A stretch of DNA of 35,154 bases from Streptomyces beihaiensis (GTDB taxonomy: Bacteria > Actinomycetota > Actinomycetes > Streptomycetales > Streptomycetaceae): positions 1 to 35,154 of the forward strand of contig NZ_JAPHNL010000302.1 in assembly GCF_026274175.1 (NCBI RefSeq), read 5' to 3'. The notes under the pieces are model-generated. The model searched no databases and was not told the origin of the DNA. It saw nothing but the letters and a program-made list of their open reading frames with translations. This document shows positions 1 to 9,134 of the stretch, in pieces; position 1 is the first letter of the stretch, and each line of letters opens with the position of its first letter. Position numbers and translations under genes: made by a program.

Positions 1-54
1 TCCGCCGCCGCCCCGGCCACGACCCCTCCCGCGCCCTCGAACTCCGCCAGGTGA
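1..54 (+). CDS. ftsL: 3' end of FtsL-like septum formation initiator (partial)
   Basis: Frame 1 is open from the window edge to a TGA at 52-54 and encodes 17 residues rich in Ala, Pro, Ser and Thr. In Streptomyces the gene just before ftsI is a small FtsL/DivIC-like membrane protein that ends in a low-complexity Pro/Ala tail, so position and composition fit. It would stop 4 bases before the ftsI ATG, as expected of translationally coupled genes. A second frame is open to a TGA at 60-62 but gives an Arg-rich tail, which is less like the family. Only the tail is visible, so the identity rests on context. Confidence 0.5.
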   Translation, partial: SAAAPATTPPAPSNSAR

Positions 55-58
55 CGCC

Positions 59-2032
59 ATGACCGACAGGGAGCCCCCGCGCCGCCGTGTGCCGGGACCC
101 GCGCGCCAGTCCCCGTCCGCCCGCCGCCCGTCCGCCCGCCGCCCGGGGCCCGGCTCGCGGCCCGCCGCGCGACGGCCCCGGTCCCGCGCGCCGAAGCGGC
201 CGACGCCGTTGCGGCTCGGCAGCCCCAGGCCGAGGCTGCGGATGGTCAGCCTGGGGCTCACGCTCGTGATGACCGTGTTCGTCGTACGGCTCTTCCAGAT
301 CCAGGGCGTCGACGCCGGAGCGTACGCCGCGCGGGCCGAGCAGAACCGGTACGTCAGTCACACCATCGCCGCCGAGCGCGGCCAGATCACCGACCGGGCG
401 GGCAACACCCTGGCCACGAGCGTGGACGCGTACGACATCACCGCCGACCCGACCATGTTCACCGAGAAGGCCACCGGCGTGAAGGACGCGCCCGAGCAGG
501 CCGCGGCGCTCCTCGCGCCGATCCTCGGACAGGACACGGCGCCCCTCGCCAAGAAGCTGCGTACGAAGAACACCCGGTACGTGCGGCTCGCGGTGCGCAA
601 GGAGCCGCAGGTCTGGAAGCAGATCAAGGACCTCAAGCAGACGCTCGCCGACCAGGCGCGGGCCCAGGGCCACAAGGCGGGGGTGCTCTCCGGCGTCTTC
701 GCCGACCCCAGCAGCAAGCGCGTCTACCCGAACGGCGACCTCGCCGCCGGACTGCTCGGCTGGGTCGACGCCGCGGGCAAGGGGGGCGGCGGCCTGGAGC
801 AGCAGCTGAACAAGGAGCTCGCGGGCAAGGACGGCAAGATCCGCTACGCCCAGTCCGGTGGCCGCCAGGTGCCCACGGCGGGCAGCACCGAACAGCCCGC
901 CGTGCCGGGCTCCGACATCCAGCTCACCATCGACCGCGACATCCAGTGGGCTGCCCAGAAGGCCATCGCCGACCAGGTGAAGAAGTCCGACGCCGACCGC
1001 GGCTACGTGGTCGTCCAGGACTCGCGGACCGGCGAGATCCTCGCCATGGCCAACGCCCCGGGCTTCGACCCGAACGACCTCAGGCACGCGAACCCGGCCA
1101 CCCTCGGCAACCCGGCGGTCCAGGACGCGTACGAGCCCGGCTCCACCGCCAAGGTGATGTCGATGGCCGCCGTCCTGCAGGAGAACGTGGCGACGCCGAC
1201 CACCCACGTCACCGTGCCCAACCGGTTGCACCGCGGCGACCGGCTCTTCTCCGACGACGTCGACCACCCGACCTGGCACCTCACACTCAACGGCGTACTC
1301 GCCAAGTCCAGCAACATCGGCACGATTCTGGCCACCGGGCAGCTCGGCAGGACCCAGCCGGAGGCCAACCGGGTCCTCTATTCGTACCTGCGCAAGTTCG
1401 GCATCGGGAAGCCCACCGGGCTCGGCTTCCCCGGCGCGACACCCGGCATCCTCGCCAAGCCCGGCAAGTGGTCGACGTCGCAGCAGTACACCATCCCGTT
1501 CGGCCAGGGCTTCTCGATCAACGCCGTCCAGGCCGCCTCCGTGTACTCGACCATCGCCAACGACGGCGTACGCGTCGAGCCGACCCTCGTGCGCGGCTCC
1601 ACCGGCCCCGACGGGCGGTTCACCCCGGCACCCAAGCCCAAGGAGAACCGCGTCGTCAGCGCCAGGACCGCCAGGACGATCGCGCAGATGCTCGAATCCG
1701 TGGTCGACGACGAGCAGGGCACCGGCATCAGGGCACGCATCCCCGGCTACCGTGTCGCCGGCAAGACCGGCACCGCCAACCGCGTGGATCCGGCCACCGG
1801 CCGCTACAAGGGCTACACCTCGTCGTTCGCCGGTTTCGCGCCCGCCGACAAGCCCCGCGTCACCGTCTACTGCGCGATCCAGAACGCCAAGAAGGGCAGC
1901 TACTACGGCGGCCGGATCTGCGGACCCATCTACAAGAAGGTCATGGAGTTCGCCCTGAAGACGCTCCAGGTGCCGCCCACCGGCGCGAAGGCCCCGCGGA
2001 TCCCCGTCACTTTCGGGCCACCCTCCTCGTGA
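59..2032 (+). CDS. ftsI: Penicillin-binding protein FtsI (PBP3-type septal transpeptidase)
   Basis: Class B penicillin-binding protein, 657 aa, the DD-transpeptidase that cross-links septal peptidoglycan in partnership with FtsW. Residues 1-60 form a very basic, Arg/Pro-rich cytoplasmic tail, longer than in E. coli. A single membrane anchor follows at about 62-80, then the PBP dimerisation domain (about 100-270) and the transpeptidase domain (about 285-640). The active-site motifs are visible: STAK at 362-365 (nucleophile S362), SSN at 417-419 and KTG at 569-571. There is no PASTA domain. The ATG at 59 follows the ftsL stop by 4 bases. It is the first gene of a long dcw transcription unit. 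The TGA stop lies inside a 14-bp palindrome (2029-2042). Confidence 0.96.
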   Translation: MTDREPPRRRVPGPARQSPSARRPSARRPGPGSRPAARRPRSRAPKRPTPLRLGSPRPRLRMVSLGLTLVMTVFVVRLFQIQGVDAGAYAARAEQNRYVSHTIAAERGQITDRAGNTLATSVDAYDITADPTMFTEKATGVKDAPEQAAALLAPILGQDTAPLAKKLRTKNTRYVRLAVRKEPQVWKQIKDLKQTLADQARAQGHKAGVLSGVFADPSSKRVYPNGDLAAGLLGWVDAAGKGGGGLEQQLNKELAGKDGKIRYAQSGGRQVPTAGSTEQPAVPGSDIQLTIDRDIQWAAQKAIADQVKKSDADRGYVVVQDSRTGEILAMANAPGFDPNDLRHANPATLGNPAVQDAYEPGSTAKVMSMAAVLQENVATPTTHVTVPNRLHRGDRLFSDDVDHPTWHLTLNGVLAKSSNIGTILATGQLGRTQPEANRVLYSYLRKFGIGKPTGLGFPGATPGILAKPGKWSTSQQYTIPFGQGFSINAVQAASVYSTIANDGVRVEPTLVRGSTGPDGRFTPAPKPKENRVVSARTARTIAQMLESVVDDEQGTGIRARIPGYRVAGKTGTANRVDPATGRYKGYTSSFAGFAPADKPRVTVYCAIQNAKKGSYYGGRICGPIYKKVMEFALKTLQVPPTGAKAPRIPVTFGPPSS

Positions 2033-2042
2033 TCATGATCAC
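2029..2042. repeat. 14-bp perfect palindrome over the ftsI stop codon
   Basis: GTGATCATGATCAC is a perfect palindrome whose second to fourth bases are the ftsI TGA. The flanking bases do not pair, so it is exactly 14 bp. It could be a protein-binding site or chance; no known regulator is assigned. Confidence 0.6.
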
Positions 2043-2187
2043 CCCGGAACCAGGGAACCGGCCCGCGCCGGCCTCGCGCGAAGCTGCGCGTCGGCCCCCC
2101 TCTTTTCGCTCCCCGGGGGGTGCGCCCGGTACGCTCACCGCCGTGCCACACGCTGATCAGTCCCAAACCACCCAGAAGGGCGCACCC
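2033..2187 (+). promoter_or_regulatory. ftsI-murE intergenic region with weak hairpin and candidate promoter
   Basis: This 155-base gap has no gene. At 2070-2096 an imperfect hairpin (GGCC and CGCGC arms around GAAGCT, with GCGCG and GGCC on the other side) is followed by C-rich sequence and TCTTTT, resembling a weak terminator or attenuator. Downstream, TACGCT (2130-2135) looks like a Streptomyces -10 element, but no good -35 was seen. It lies 7 bases before an in-frame GTG at 2143, so a transcript could begin on that GTG (leaderless) and extend MurE by 15 residues. The conventional start at 2188 has its own ribosome-binding site, AGAAGGG at 2174-2180. Confidence 0.35.
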
Positions 2188-3753
2188 GTGACATATCCCG
2201 GGCCGCCGCGACCGGCCGAGGTCTCCGCCACACCCCTCGCGGACCTCGCCGCCCAACTGGGTGTCACCACCCCCGAGGCCGCCCCGGCCGCGTCCGGCGA
2301 CATCGCGGTCACCGGCATCACCCACGACTCCCGTGCGGTGCGCCCCGGTGACCTGTACGCGGCGCTGCCCGGCGCCCGCGTGCACGGCGCGGACTTCGCC
2401 GCGCAGGCCGCGAGCCTCGGCGCCGTCGCCGCGCTCACCGACCCGGCGGGTGCCCAGCGCGTCACCGATGCCGGGCTCGCGGCGCTCGTCGTGGACAACC
2501 CGCGCGCGCAGATGGGTGAACTGGCCGCCACCATCTACGGCCACCCGGGCCGGGACCTGCTCCAGATCGGCATCACCGGCACCTCCGGCAAGACCACCAC
2601 CGCGTACCTCGTCGAGGGCGGCCTCAGGACGGTCCGGAACACCGGACTCATCGGCACCGTCGAGATGCGCATCGGCGACGAGCGCATCAAGTCCGAGCGG
2701 ACCACCCCCGAGGCCACCGACCTGCAGGCGCTGTTCGCCGTCATGCGTGAGCGCGGCGTCGACGCCGTCGCCATGGAGGTCTCCAGCCACGCCCTCGTGC
2801 TCGGCCGGGTCGACGCCTGCGTCTTCGACGTCGCCGTCTTCAACAACCTCAGCCCGGAGCACATGGAGTTCCACTCCGGCATGGAGGACTACTTCCAGGC
2901 CAAGGCGCAGCTGTTCACCCGCGAACGCAGCAAACAGGGCGTCGTGAACTTCGACGACGAGTACGGGCGCCGGCTCGTCGCCGAGTGCGCCGAGCGCGAC
3001 TACCCCGTCGTCACCTTCTCCGCCGAGGGCCACCCCGACGCCGACTGGCGCGCCGAGGACGTCGAGGTCGGCGCCCTGGGCTCGACACTGACCGTGGTCG
3101 GGCCCAAGGGCGAGCGGATCGCCGCCGAGGCGCCCATCGCCGGACCCTTCAACGTCGCGAACACCCTTGCCGCGATCGTCACCCTCGCCGTCGCCGGGAT
3201 CGACCCGCAGACCGCGGCCGACGGGGTCGCCGCGGTGTCCGGCGTGCCGGGCCGCCTGGAGCGCGTCGACGCGGGTCAGCCGTACCTGGCCGTCGTCGAC
3301 TACGCCCACAAGACCGACGCCGTGGAGTCCGTCCTGCGGGCGCTGCGCAAGGTCACCGAGAACAAGCTGCACATCGTGCTCGGCTGCGGGGGCGACCGGG
3401 ACAAGACCAAACGGATGCCGATGGGCGCCGCGGCCGCGCGCTACGCCGACACGGCCATCCTCACCTCCGACAATCCGCGCTCCGAGGACCCGCTCGCGAT
3501 CCTCGCCACCATGCTCATGGGCGCCGCCGACGTGCCGTCCCACGAGCGCGGCGAGGTCCAGGTCTTCGAGGACCGGGCCGCCGCCATCGCCGCCGCCGTG
3601 GCCCGCGCCGAGCCCGGCGACACGGTGCTCGTCGCGGGCAAGGGCCACGAACAGGGCCAGGACATCGCCGGGGTGGTGCGTCCCTTCGACGACCGCCTGG
3701 TGCTCCGCGCAGCCATCGAAGCCACTGTGGACAACCAGAAAACCCAGGGATGA
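2188..3753 (+). CDS. murE: UDP-MurNAc-L-Ala-D-Glu: diaminopimelate ligase MurE
   Basis: Cytoplasmic ATP-dependent Mur ligase, 521 aa, adding the third stem-peptide residue to UDP-MurNAc-dipeptide. The N-terminal UDP-binding domain is about 1-120, the central ATPase domain has the P-loop GTSGKTTT at 131-138, and the probable carbamylated lysine is K239 (in FQAKAQ). The C-terminal domain carries the diaminopimelate signature DNPRSE (428-433) and GKGHE (484-488). DNPR indicates diaminopimelate rather than lysine; in Streptomyces the isomer is LL-DAP (family knowledge). GTG 2188 was chosen because AGAAGGG precedes it by 7 bases and the product starts MTYPGPPRP, as I recall for Streptomyces MurE. 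An in-frame GTG at 2143 is an alternative. It is followed 4 bases later by murF. Confidence 0.96.
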   Translation: MTYPGPPRPAEVSATPLADLAAQLGVTTPEAAPAASGDIAVTGITHDSRAVRPGDLYAALPGARVHGADFAAQAASLGAVAALTDPAGAQRVTDAGLAALVVDNPRAQMGELAATIYGHPGRDLLQIGITGTSGKTTTAYLVEGGLRTVRNTGLIGTVEMRIGDERIKSERTTPEATDLQALFAVMRERGVDAVAMEVSSHALVLGRVDACVFDVAVFNNLSPEHMEFHSGMEDYFQAKAQLFTRERSKQGVVNFDDEYGRRLVAECAERDYPVVTFSAEGHPDADWRAEDVEVGALGSTLTVVGPKGERIAAEAPIAGPFNVANTLAAIVTLAVAGIDPQTAADGVAAVSGVPGRLERVDAGQPYLAVVDYAHKTDAVESVLRALRKVTENKLHIVLGCGGDRDKTKRMPMGAAAARYADTAILTSDNPRSEDPLAILATMLMGAADVPSHERGEVQVFEDRAAAIAAAVARAEPGDTVLVAGKGHEQGQDIAGVVRPFDDRLVLRAAIEATVDNQKTQG

Positions 3754-3757
3754 AGTT

Positions 3758-5188
3758 GTGATCGCCCTCTCCCTCGCCGAGATCGCCTCAGCCGTCGGCG
3801 GGCAGACGTACGACATACCGGATCCGCAGGTCCAGGTCACCGGGCCGGTCGTCATCGACTCGCGCAAGGTCGAGACCGGCAGCCTGTTCGCCGCGTTCGT
3901 GGGCGAGCGCGTGGACGGCCACGACTACGCGCGCGAGGTCGTCGACAAGGGCGCGGCCGCCGTCCTGGCGTCACGCCCCGTCGGCGTGCCCGCCATCGTC
4001 GTCGACGACGTACAGGCCGCGCTCGGCGCACTCGCCCGCCACGTGGTCGAGCGGCTCGGCGCCACACTGGTCGCGCTGACCGGGTCGGCGGGCAAGACCA
4101 GCACCAAGGACCTGATCGCGCAGGTGCTTCGGCACAAGGCCCCCACGGTCTTCACGCCCGGTTCGTTCAACAACGAGATCGGGCTGCCGCTGACCGCCCT
4201 GTCCGCCACCGACGAGACCCGTTTCCTCGTCCTGGAGATGGGCGCCCGCGGCAAGGGACACATCGCCTACCTGACCGGTCTGACGCCGCCGAGGATCGGC
4301 GTCGTCCTCAACGTCGGAACCGCCCACATCGGCGAGTTCGGCGGCCGCGAGCAGATCGCCGAGGCGAAGGGCGAACTCGTCGAGGCGCTGCCCGCGGCGG
4401 AGGACGGCGGCGTCGCGATCCTCAACGTCGACGACCCGCTCGTACGGGCCATGGCCTCCCGCACACGCGCGCGAGTGCTGTTCTTCGGCGAGGACGAGAA
4501 CGCCGAGGTGCGCGCCGCGAATGTCCGGCTCACGGAGAACGGACAGCCGGCCTTCAGCCTTCACACACCCACCGGGTGCAGCGACGTGACCTTGCGCCTG
4601 TACGGTGAGCACCACGTGTCGAACGCGCTCGCCGCGGCCGCCGTCGCCCATGCCCTTGGCATGTCCGTCACCGAGATCGCCCAGGCGCTCACTGAGGCGG
4701 GCACCCTGTCCCGCTGGCGGATGGAGGTCACCGAGCGTCCGGACGGCGTCACGATCGTCAACGACGCCTACAACGCGAACCCCGAGTCCATGCGCGCGGC
4801 GCTCCGCGCCCTGGTCGCAATGGGCCAGGCCCGGCGGGCCGACGGGGGCCGTACGTGGGCGGTGCTCGGGCAGATGGCCGAGCTGGGCGACACGGCGCTG
4901 GCCGAGCACGACGCGGTCGGACGGCTCGCTGTCCGGCTCAACGTCAGCAAGCTCGTGGCGGTCGGGGGCAGGGAAGCGTCCTGGCTGCGACTGGGCGCCT
5001 ACAACGAGGGTTCGTGGGGTGAGGAGTCGGTGCACGTGTCCGACGCACAGGCGGCGATCGACCTGCTGCGCAGCGAGCTGCGCCCGGGCGACGTCGTGCT
5101 CGTGAAGGCCTCCAGGTCGGTCGGCCTGGAGAGCGTGGCACAGGCGCTGCTCGAGGGCGGCATCGACGCCGGGGCTGATGCCCGATGA
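3758..5188 (+). CDS. murF: UDP-MurNAc-tripeptide: D-Ala-D-Ala ligase MurF
   Basis: Last cytoplasmic Mur ligase, 476 aa, adding D-Ala-D-Ala to complete the UDP-MurNAc-pentapeptide. The N-terminal MurF-type nucleotide-substrate domain covers about 1-100, the P-loop [10 protein letters not shown] is at 109-118, and the C-terminal ligase domain includes the conserved [11 protein letters not shown] stretch. The start is the GTG at 3758, with AGGGA at 3746-3750 as ribosome-binding site overlapping the end of murE. The four-base gap after murE and the overlap of its TGA with the mraY start indicate translational coupling. Confidence 0.95.
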   Translation: MIALSLAEIASAVGGQTYDIPDPQVQVTGPVVIDSRKVETGSLFAAFVGERVDGHDYAREVVDKGAAAVLASRPVGVPAIVVDDVQAALGALARHVVERLGATLVALTGSAGKTSTKDLIAQVLRHKAPTVFTPGSFNNEIGLPLTALSATDETRFLVLEMGARGKGHIAYLTGLTPPRIGVVLNVGTAHIGEFGGREQIAEAKGELVEALPAAEDGGVAILNVDDPLVRAMASRTRARVLFFGEDENAEVRAANVRLTENGQPAFSLHTPTGCSDVTLRLYGEHHVSNALAAAAVAHALGMSVTEIAQALTEAGTLSRWRMEVTERPDGVTIVNDAYNANPESMRAALRALVAMGQARRADGGRTWAVLGQMAELGDTALAEHDAVGRLAVRLNVSKLVAVGGREASWLRLGAYNEGSWGEESVHVSDAQAAIDLLRSELRPGDVVLVKASRSVGLESVAQALLEGGIDAGADAR

Positions 5189-6258
5189 TGAAGCAGATCC
5201 TCTTCGCGGGCGTCATCGGTCTCTTTCTGACCCTGGCCGGAACGCCGCTGCTGATCAAGCTCCTCGCCCGCAAGGGGTACGGCCAGTACATCCGCGACGA
5301 CGGCCCGCGCGAGCACGCCAGCAAGCGCGGCACACCCACCATGGGTGGTATCGCCTTCATCCTGGCGACGCTCATCGCCTACTTCCTCAGCAAGCTCATC
5401 ACCGGCGCCGCGCCCACCCTGTCGGGCCTGCTCGTGCTCGGCCTGATGGCGGGCATGGGGCTGGTCGGCTTCCTCGACGACTACATCAAGATCGTCAAGC
5501 GGCGCTCGCTCGGCCTGCGGGCCAAGGCGAAGATGGCCGGACAGCTGATCGTCGGCATCGCCTTCGCGCTGCTCGCCATCAACTTCGCCGACGCCCGCGG
5601 CAACACCCCGGCCTCCACCAAGCTCTCCTTCGTCGAGGACTTCGGCTGGACCATCGGCCCGGTGCTCTTCGTCGTGTGGGCGCTGTTCATGATCCTCGCG
5701 ATGTCGAACGGCGTGAACCTCACCGACGGCCTCGACGGCCTCGCCACCGGCGCCTCCGTGATGGTCTTCGGCGCGTACACGTTCATCGGCGTCTGGCAGT
5801 TCCAGGAGTCCTGCGCCAACGTGCAGACCCTCACCAACCCGGCGGCGTGCTTCGAAGTCAGAGACCCACTCGATCTGGCGGTCGTCGCATCGGCGTTGAT
5901 GGGCGCCTGCTTCGGCTTCCTGTGGTGGAACACCTCGCCCGCCAAGATCTTCATGGGCGACACCGGCTCACTGGCACTCGGCGGCGCCCTCGCGGGCCTG
6001 GCGATCTGCTCGCGCACCGAGCTGCTTCTCGCGCTGCTCGGCGGCCTGTTCGTCCTCATCACCATGTCGGTCGTCATCCAGGTCGGCTCCTTCCGGATGA
6101 CCGGCAAGCGCGTCTTCCGCATGGCGCCCTTGCAGCACCACTTCGAACTCAAGGGGTGGTCCGAGGTCCTTGTCGTGGTCCGCTTCTGGATCATCCAGGG
6201 CATGTGCGTGATCGTCGGACTCGGCCTCTTCTACGCAGGATGGGCAGCCAAGAAGTGA
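5185..6258 (+). CDS. mraY: Phospho-MurNAc-pentapeptide transferase MraY
   Basis: Integral membrane enzyme, 357 aa, moving phospho-MurNAc-pentapeptide from UDP to undecaprenyl phosphate to make lipid I. About ten hydrophobic segments are visible. Family signatures are DDY at 98-100, NLTDGLDG at 178-185, GDTGS at 258-262 and HHFELKGW near 318-325. The gene begins with two consecutive ATG codons (5185 and 5188); the first forms an ATGA overlap with the murF stop, so either could initiate. Its own stop overlaps the murD GTG. Membrane topology and length match the family. Confidence 0.96.
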   Translation: MMKQILFAGVIGLFLTLAGTPLLIKLLARKGYGQYIRDDGPREHASKRGTPTMGGIAFILATLIAYFLSKLITGAAPTLSGLLVLGLMAGMGLVGFLDDYIKIVKRRSLGLRAKAKMAGQLIVGIAFALLAINFADARGNTPASTKLSFVEDFGWTIGPVLFVVWALFMILAMSNGVNLTDGLDGLATGASVMVFGAYTFIGVWQFQESCANVQTLTNPAACFEVRDPLDLAVVASALMGACFGFLWWNTSPAKIFMGDTGSLALGGALAGLAICSRTELLLALLGGLFVLITMSVVIQVGSFRMTGKRVFRMAPLQHHFELKGWSEVLVVVRFWIIQGMCVIVGLGLFYAGWAAKK

Positions 6259-7682
6259 CATCGCCTCAGGACTCCTGGCAGGGGATGGGCATCACCGTCG
6301 CCGGTCTCGGCGTGAGCGGCCTCAGCGCCGCCCGCGCCCTGGCCGGCCTCGGCGCGTCCGTGACCGTCGTGGACGGCGGCGAGAGCCCCGCCCACCGCGA
6401 CAAGGCGGCCCTCCTCGAGGAGGAGGGCATCTCCGTACGCCTCGGGGACGCGGAAACCCTCCCGGAGTCCACCGAGCTCGTCGTCACCTCGCCGGGCTGG
6501 AAGCCGTCGAGCCCCCTGTTCGAGGCGGCACGCGCGCGTGGCGTGGACGTCGTCGGCGACGTGGAGATCGCCTGGCGGCTGCGCGGCCCCGGCGCCGCTC
6601 CCTGGCTGGCGATCACCGGCACCAACGGCAAGACCACCACCACCCAGATGCTCGCGTCGATCCTGCGCGCGGCGGGCCTGCGCACCGCCGCCGTCGGCAA
6701 CATCGGCACGCCCATCATCGACGTGGTGCTCGAAGGCGACGACGCCTACGACGTGTTCGCCGTCGAGCTCTCCTCGTACCAGCTGCACTGGGCGCCGTCC
6801 CTGCGCGCCCACTCCGGCGCCGTGCTCAACCTGGCGCCCGACCACCTCGACTGGCACGGCTCCATGGAGGCCTACGCGGCCGACAAGGGCCGCATCTACG
6901 AGGGCAACCAGGTCGCCTGCGTCTACAACTGCGCGGACAAGGCCACCGAGGACCTGGTGCGCGGGGCGGACGTCGAGGAGGGCTGCCGCGCCATCGGCTT
7001 CACCCTCGGCACGCCCGGCCCCTCCGAACTCGGCGTCGTCGAGGGCATCCTGGTCGACCGCGCCTTCGTCGAGAACCGGCACAAGAACGCCCAGGAGCTC
7101 GCCGAGGTCGGTGACGTCACTCCGTCCGCCCCGCACAACATCGCCAACGCCCTCGCCGCGGCCGCCCTCGCGCGTGCCTTCGGCGTCGAACCGGCCGCCG
7201 TACGCGACGGGCTGCGCGCCTTCACTCCCGACGCCCACCGCATCGCGCACGTCGCCGACGTGGACCAGGTCGCCTACGTCGACGACTCCAAGGCCACCAA
7301 CACCCACGCCGCCCAGGCGTCGTTGGCCGCGTACGAGTCGATCGTGTGGGTCGCGGGCGGGCTCGCCAAGGGCGCCACCTTCGACGAGCTGGTCGCGGGT
7401 GCGGCGCGGCGGCTGCGCGGTGTCGTCCTGATCGGCGCGGACCGCGCGCTGATCCGCGAAGCCCTTGAGCGACACGCCCCGGAAGTCCCGGTCGTCGACC
7501 TCGACCGGACCGACACTGGGGCGATGTCGGCGGCGGTACGGGAGGCGGCGCGGCTCGCCCGCCCCGGGGACACCGTTCTGATGGCCCCGGCCTGCGCGTC
7601 GATGGACATGTTCACCAACTACAACAAGCGTGGCGAGGCGTTCGCGGAAGCGGTCCGCGAACTCGGCGCCACGAGCGTCTGA
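6255..7682 (+). CDS. murD: UDP-MurNAc-L-Ala: D-Glu ligase MurD
   Basis: Cytoplasmic ligase, 475 aa, adding D-glutamate to UDP-MurNAc-L-Ala. The N-terminal Rossmann-like domain begins with VAGLGVSG at about 15-22, the P-loop GTNGKTTTT is at 122-130, and the C-terminal domain has the conserved DDSKATN motif followed by VAGG. The GTG at 6255 shares bases with the mraY TGA (GTGA), and AGGATGGG lies about 10 bases upstream. An in-frame ATG at 6240 would add five residues but lacks a well-spaced ribosome-binding site. The last 21 bases before ftsW regulatory sequence show no unusual coding bias. Confidence 0.95.
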   Translation: MTSPQDSWQGMGITVAGLGVSGLSAARALAGLGASVTVVDGGESPAHRDKAALLEEEGISVRLGDAETLPESTELVVTSPGWKPSSPLFEAARARGVDVVGDVEIAWRLRGPGAAPWLAITGTNGKTTTTQMLASILRAAGLRTAAVGNIGTPIIDVVLEGDDAYDVFAVELSSYQLHWAPSLRAHSGAVLNLAPDHLDWHGSMEAYAADKGRIYEGNQVACVYNCADKATEDLVRGADVEEGCRAIGFTLGTPGPSELGVVEGILVDRAFVENRHKNAQELAEVGDVTPSAPHNIANALAAAALARAFGVEPAAVRDGLRAFTPDAHRIAHVADVDQVAYVDDSKATNTHAAQASLAAYESIVWVAGGLAKGATFDELVAGAARRLRGVVLIGADRALIREALERHAPEVPVVDLDRTDTGAMSAAVREAARLARPGDTVLMAPACASMDMFTNYNKRGEAFAEAVRELGATSV

Positions 7683-7692
7683 CGGGACCTTC

Positions 7693-7716
7693 GGTGCCCG
7701 GCCGACGCCGGGCACC
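7693..7716 (+). terminator. Perfect 10-bp hairpin after murD (attenuator or terminator-like)
   Basis: GGTGCCCGGC (7693-7702) and GCCGGGCACC (7707-7716) pair perfectly around a CGAC loop, 10 bases after the murD stop. There is no T-run, so it may act as a Streptomyces T-less terminator, an RNA-processing or stability element, or an attenuator before ftsW. The structure is seen; the function is inferred. Confidence 0.55.
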
Positions 7717-7729
7717 CTCGGGAGGGGAC

Positions 7730-7795
7730 GTGGCAGCGCAGCAGACAGAGCCGTACGCGTACGGCGCACCGTCGGGGAGCGGCCATGCCCGGTAG
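7730..7795 (+). CDS. Possible 21-codon leader peptide overlapping ftsW start
   Basis: A GTG at 7730 follows the strong ribosome-binding sequence GGAGGGG (7721-7727) and opens a 21-codon frame, rich in Ala, Gln, Gly and Ser, that stops with TAG at 7793-7795, 11 bases into ftsW in another frame. The short ORF spans a 16-bp palindrome. It could couple translation to ftsW or be fortuitous. I recognise no homologue. Evidence is limited to the start context and the overlap. Confidence 0.3.
   Translation: MAAQQTEPYAYGAPSGSGHAR
7750..7765. repeat. 16-bp perfect palindrome upstream of ftsW
   Basis: GCCGTACGCGTACGGC is a perfect palindrome 19 bases before the ftsW ATG. As RNA it can form a 6-bp stem with a CGCG loop just upstream of the ribosome-binding site GGGGAG (7774-7779); as DNA it could be an operator. 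Flanking bases do not extend the symmetry. Confidence 0.6.
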
Positions 7796-9128
7796 CGGCG
7801 CCCGCACCACAAGGCGGCCCTCGGTGCCGCGCCCCGCGCGCGGGCCGGGACGCGTCTACCGGGCCCGCGTCACCCCCGTACGCCGCCTCTGCACCCGGGC
7901 GCGGCGCGCCTGGGACCGGCCGTTGACCGCGTACTACCTGATCCTCGGGGCCGGATCGCTGATCACGGTCCTCGGCCTGGTGATGGTCTACTCGGCCTCG
8001 ATGATCACCGCGCTGCAGATGGGGCTCCCGGGCTCGTACTTCTTCCGCAAGCAGTTCCTCGCCGCGGTGATCGGCAGCGTCCTGCTGCTCGTCGCGATGC
8101 GGATGCCGGTCAAGCTCCACCGAGCGCTCGCCTACCCGATGCTCGCCGTCAGCGTCTTCTTCATGGTCCTCGTGCAGGTGCCGGGGATAGGAGTGTCGAT
8201 CAACGGCAACCAGAACTGGATCTCGCTGGGCGGCCCGTTCATGCTGCAGCCCAGCGAGTTCGGGAAGCTGGCCCTTGTGCTGTGGGGCGCCGACCTGCTC
8301 GCCCGCAAGCACGACAAGCGGCTGCTCACACAGTGGAAGCACATGCTGGTGCCGCTGGTCCCGATGGCCTTCCTGCTGCTCGGCCTGATCATGCTCGGCG
8401 GTGACATGGGCACCGCGATCCTGCTCACCGCGATCCTCTTCGGCCTGCTGTGGCTGGCGGGCGCGCCCACCCGGCTCTTCGTCTCCGTGCTCGGCGTGGC
8501 GGCGGCGATCGGCCTGATGCTCATCGAGACCAGCCCCAACCGCATGGCCCGCCTCTCCTGTGTGGGCAGCTCGACCGCGGGGCCCGGCGACATCTGCTGG
8601 CAGGGCCTGCACGGCATCTACGCCCTCGCCTCCGGCGGACTCTTCGGTTCCGGACTCGGGGCGAGTGTGGAAAAATGGGGTCAACTTCCCGAAGCGCACA
8701 CCGACTTCATCTTCGCCGTCACCGGTGAGGAACTGGGCCTCGCGGGGACGCTGTCGGTGCTCGCCCTGTTCGCGGCTCTAGGCTATGCGGGTATCCGCGT
8801 GGCCGGACGCACGGAGGACCCCTTCGTGAGATTCGCCGCGGGAGGCGTGACGACGTGGATCACGGCGCAGGCCGTGGTCAACATCGGTGCGGTGCTCGGC
8901 CTGCTGCCGATCGCCGGTGTCCCGCTCCCGCTGTTCTCGTACGGGGGGTCCGCCCTGCTGCCGACCATGTTCGCCGTCGGGTTGCTGCTCGCGTTCGCGC
9001 GCGACGAACCGGCGGCACGCGCGGCCCTCGCGATGCGGCGCAGCGGCTCCAAAGGGGCGGGGGAGCGCGGGATGAGATGGAACACGATGCGACGGCGCGT
9101 TCGATCGCGTACGTCCGGAGAGCGGTGA
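7785..9128 (+). CDS. ftsW: Lipid II polymerase FtsW (SEDS family)
   Basis: SEDS-family septal glycosyltransferase, 447 aa, polymerising lipid II together with FtsI. Residues 1-45 are a basic cytoplasmic tail, followed by about ten membrane helices from residue 48 onward. Family stretches include GNQNWISLGG (141-150), QPSEFGKLALVLW (155-167), GGDMGTA (205-211), and HTDFIF with the probable catalytic D307. FSYGGSALLPTM lies near 384-395. The ATG at 7785 has GGGGAG at 7774-7779. The upstream hairpin, palindrome and short ORF suggest separate post-transcriptional control. A basic C-terminal tail (about 405-447) follows the last helix. murG begins 6 bases after the stop. Confidence 0.95.
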   Translation: MPGSGARTTRRPSVPRPARGPGRVYRARVTPVRRLCTRARRAWDRPLTAYYLILGAGSLITVLGLVMVYSASMITALQMGLPGSYFFRKQFLAAVIGSVLLLVAMRMPVKLHRALAYPMLAVSVFFMVLVQVPGIGVSINGNQNWISLGGPFMLQPSEFGKLALVLWGADLLARKHDKRLLTQWKHMLVPLVPMAFLLLGLIMLGGDMGTAILLTAILFGLLWLAGAPTRLFVSVLGVAAAIGLMLIETSPNRMARLSCVGSSTAGPGDICWQGLHGIYALASGGLFGSGLGASVEKWGQLPEAHTDFIFAVTGEELGLAGTLSVLALFAALGYAGIRVAGRTEDPFVRFAAGGVTTWITAQAVVNIGAVLGLLPIAGVPLPLFSYGGSALLPTMFAVGLLLAFARDEPAARAALAMRRSGSKGAGERGMRWNTMRRRVRSRTSGER

Positions 9129-9134
9129 ATTTCG

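Noticed and set aside
946-2187. Upstream in-frame extension of MurE across ftsI
   Set aside because: The frame is merely open inside ftsI and gives an Arg-rich nonsense product.
1930-3867. Minus-strand open frame opposite murE
   Set aside because: Gly/Asp/Val-rich shadow of a clear MurE gene, with no domain signatures.
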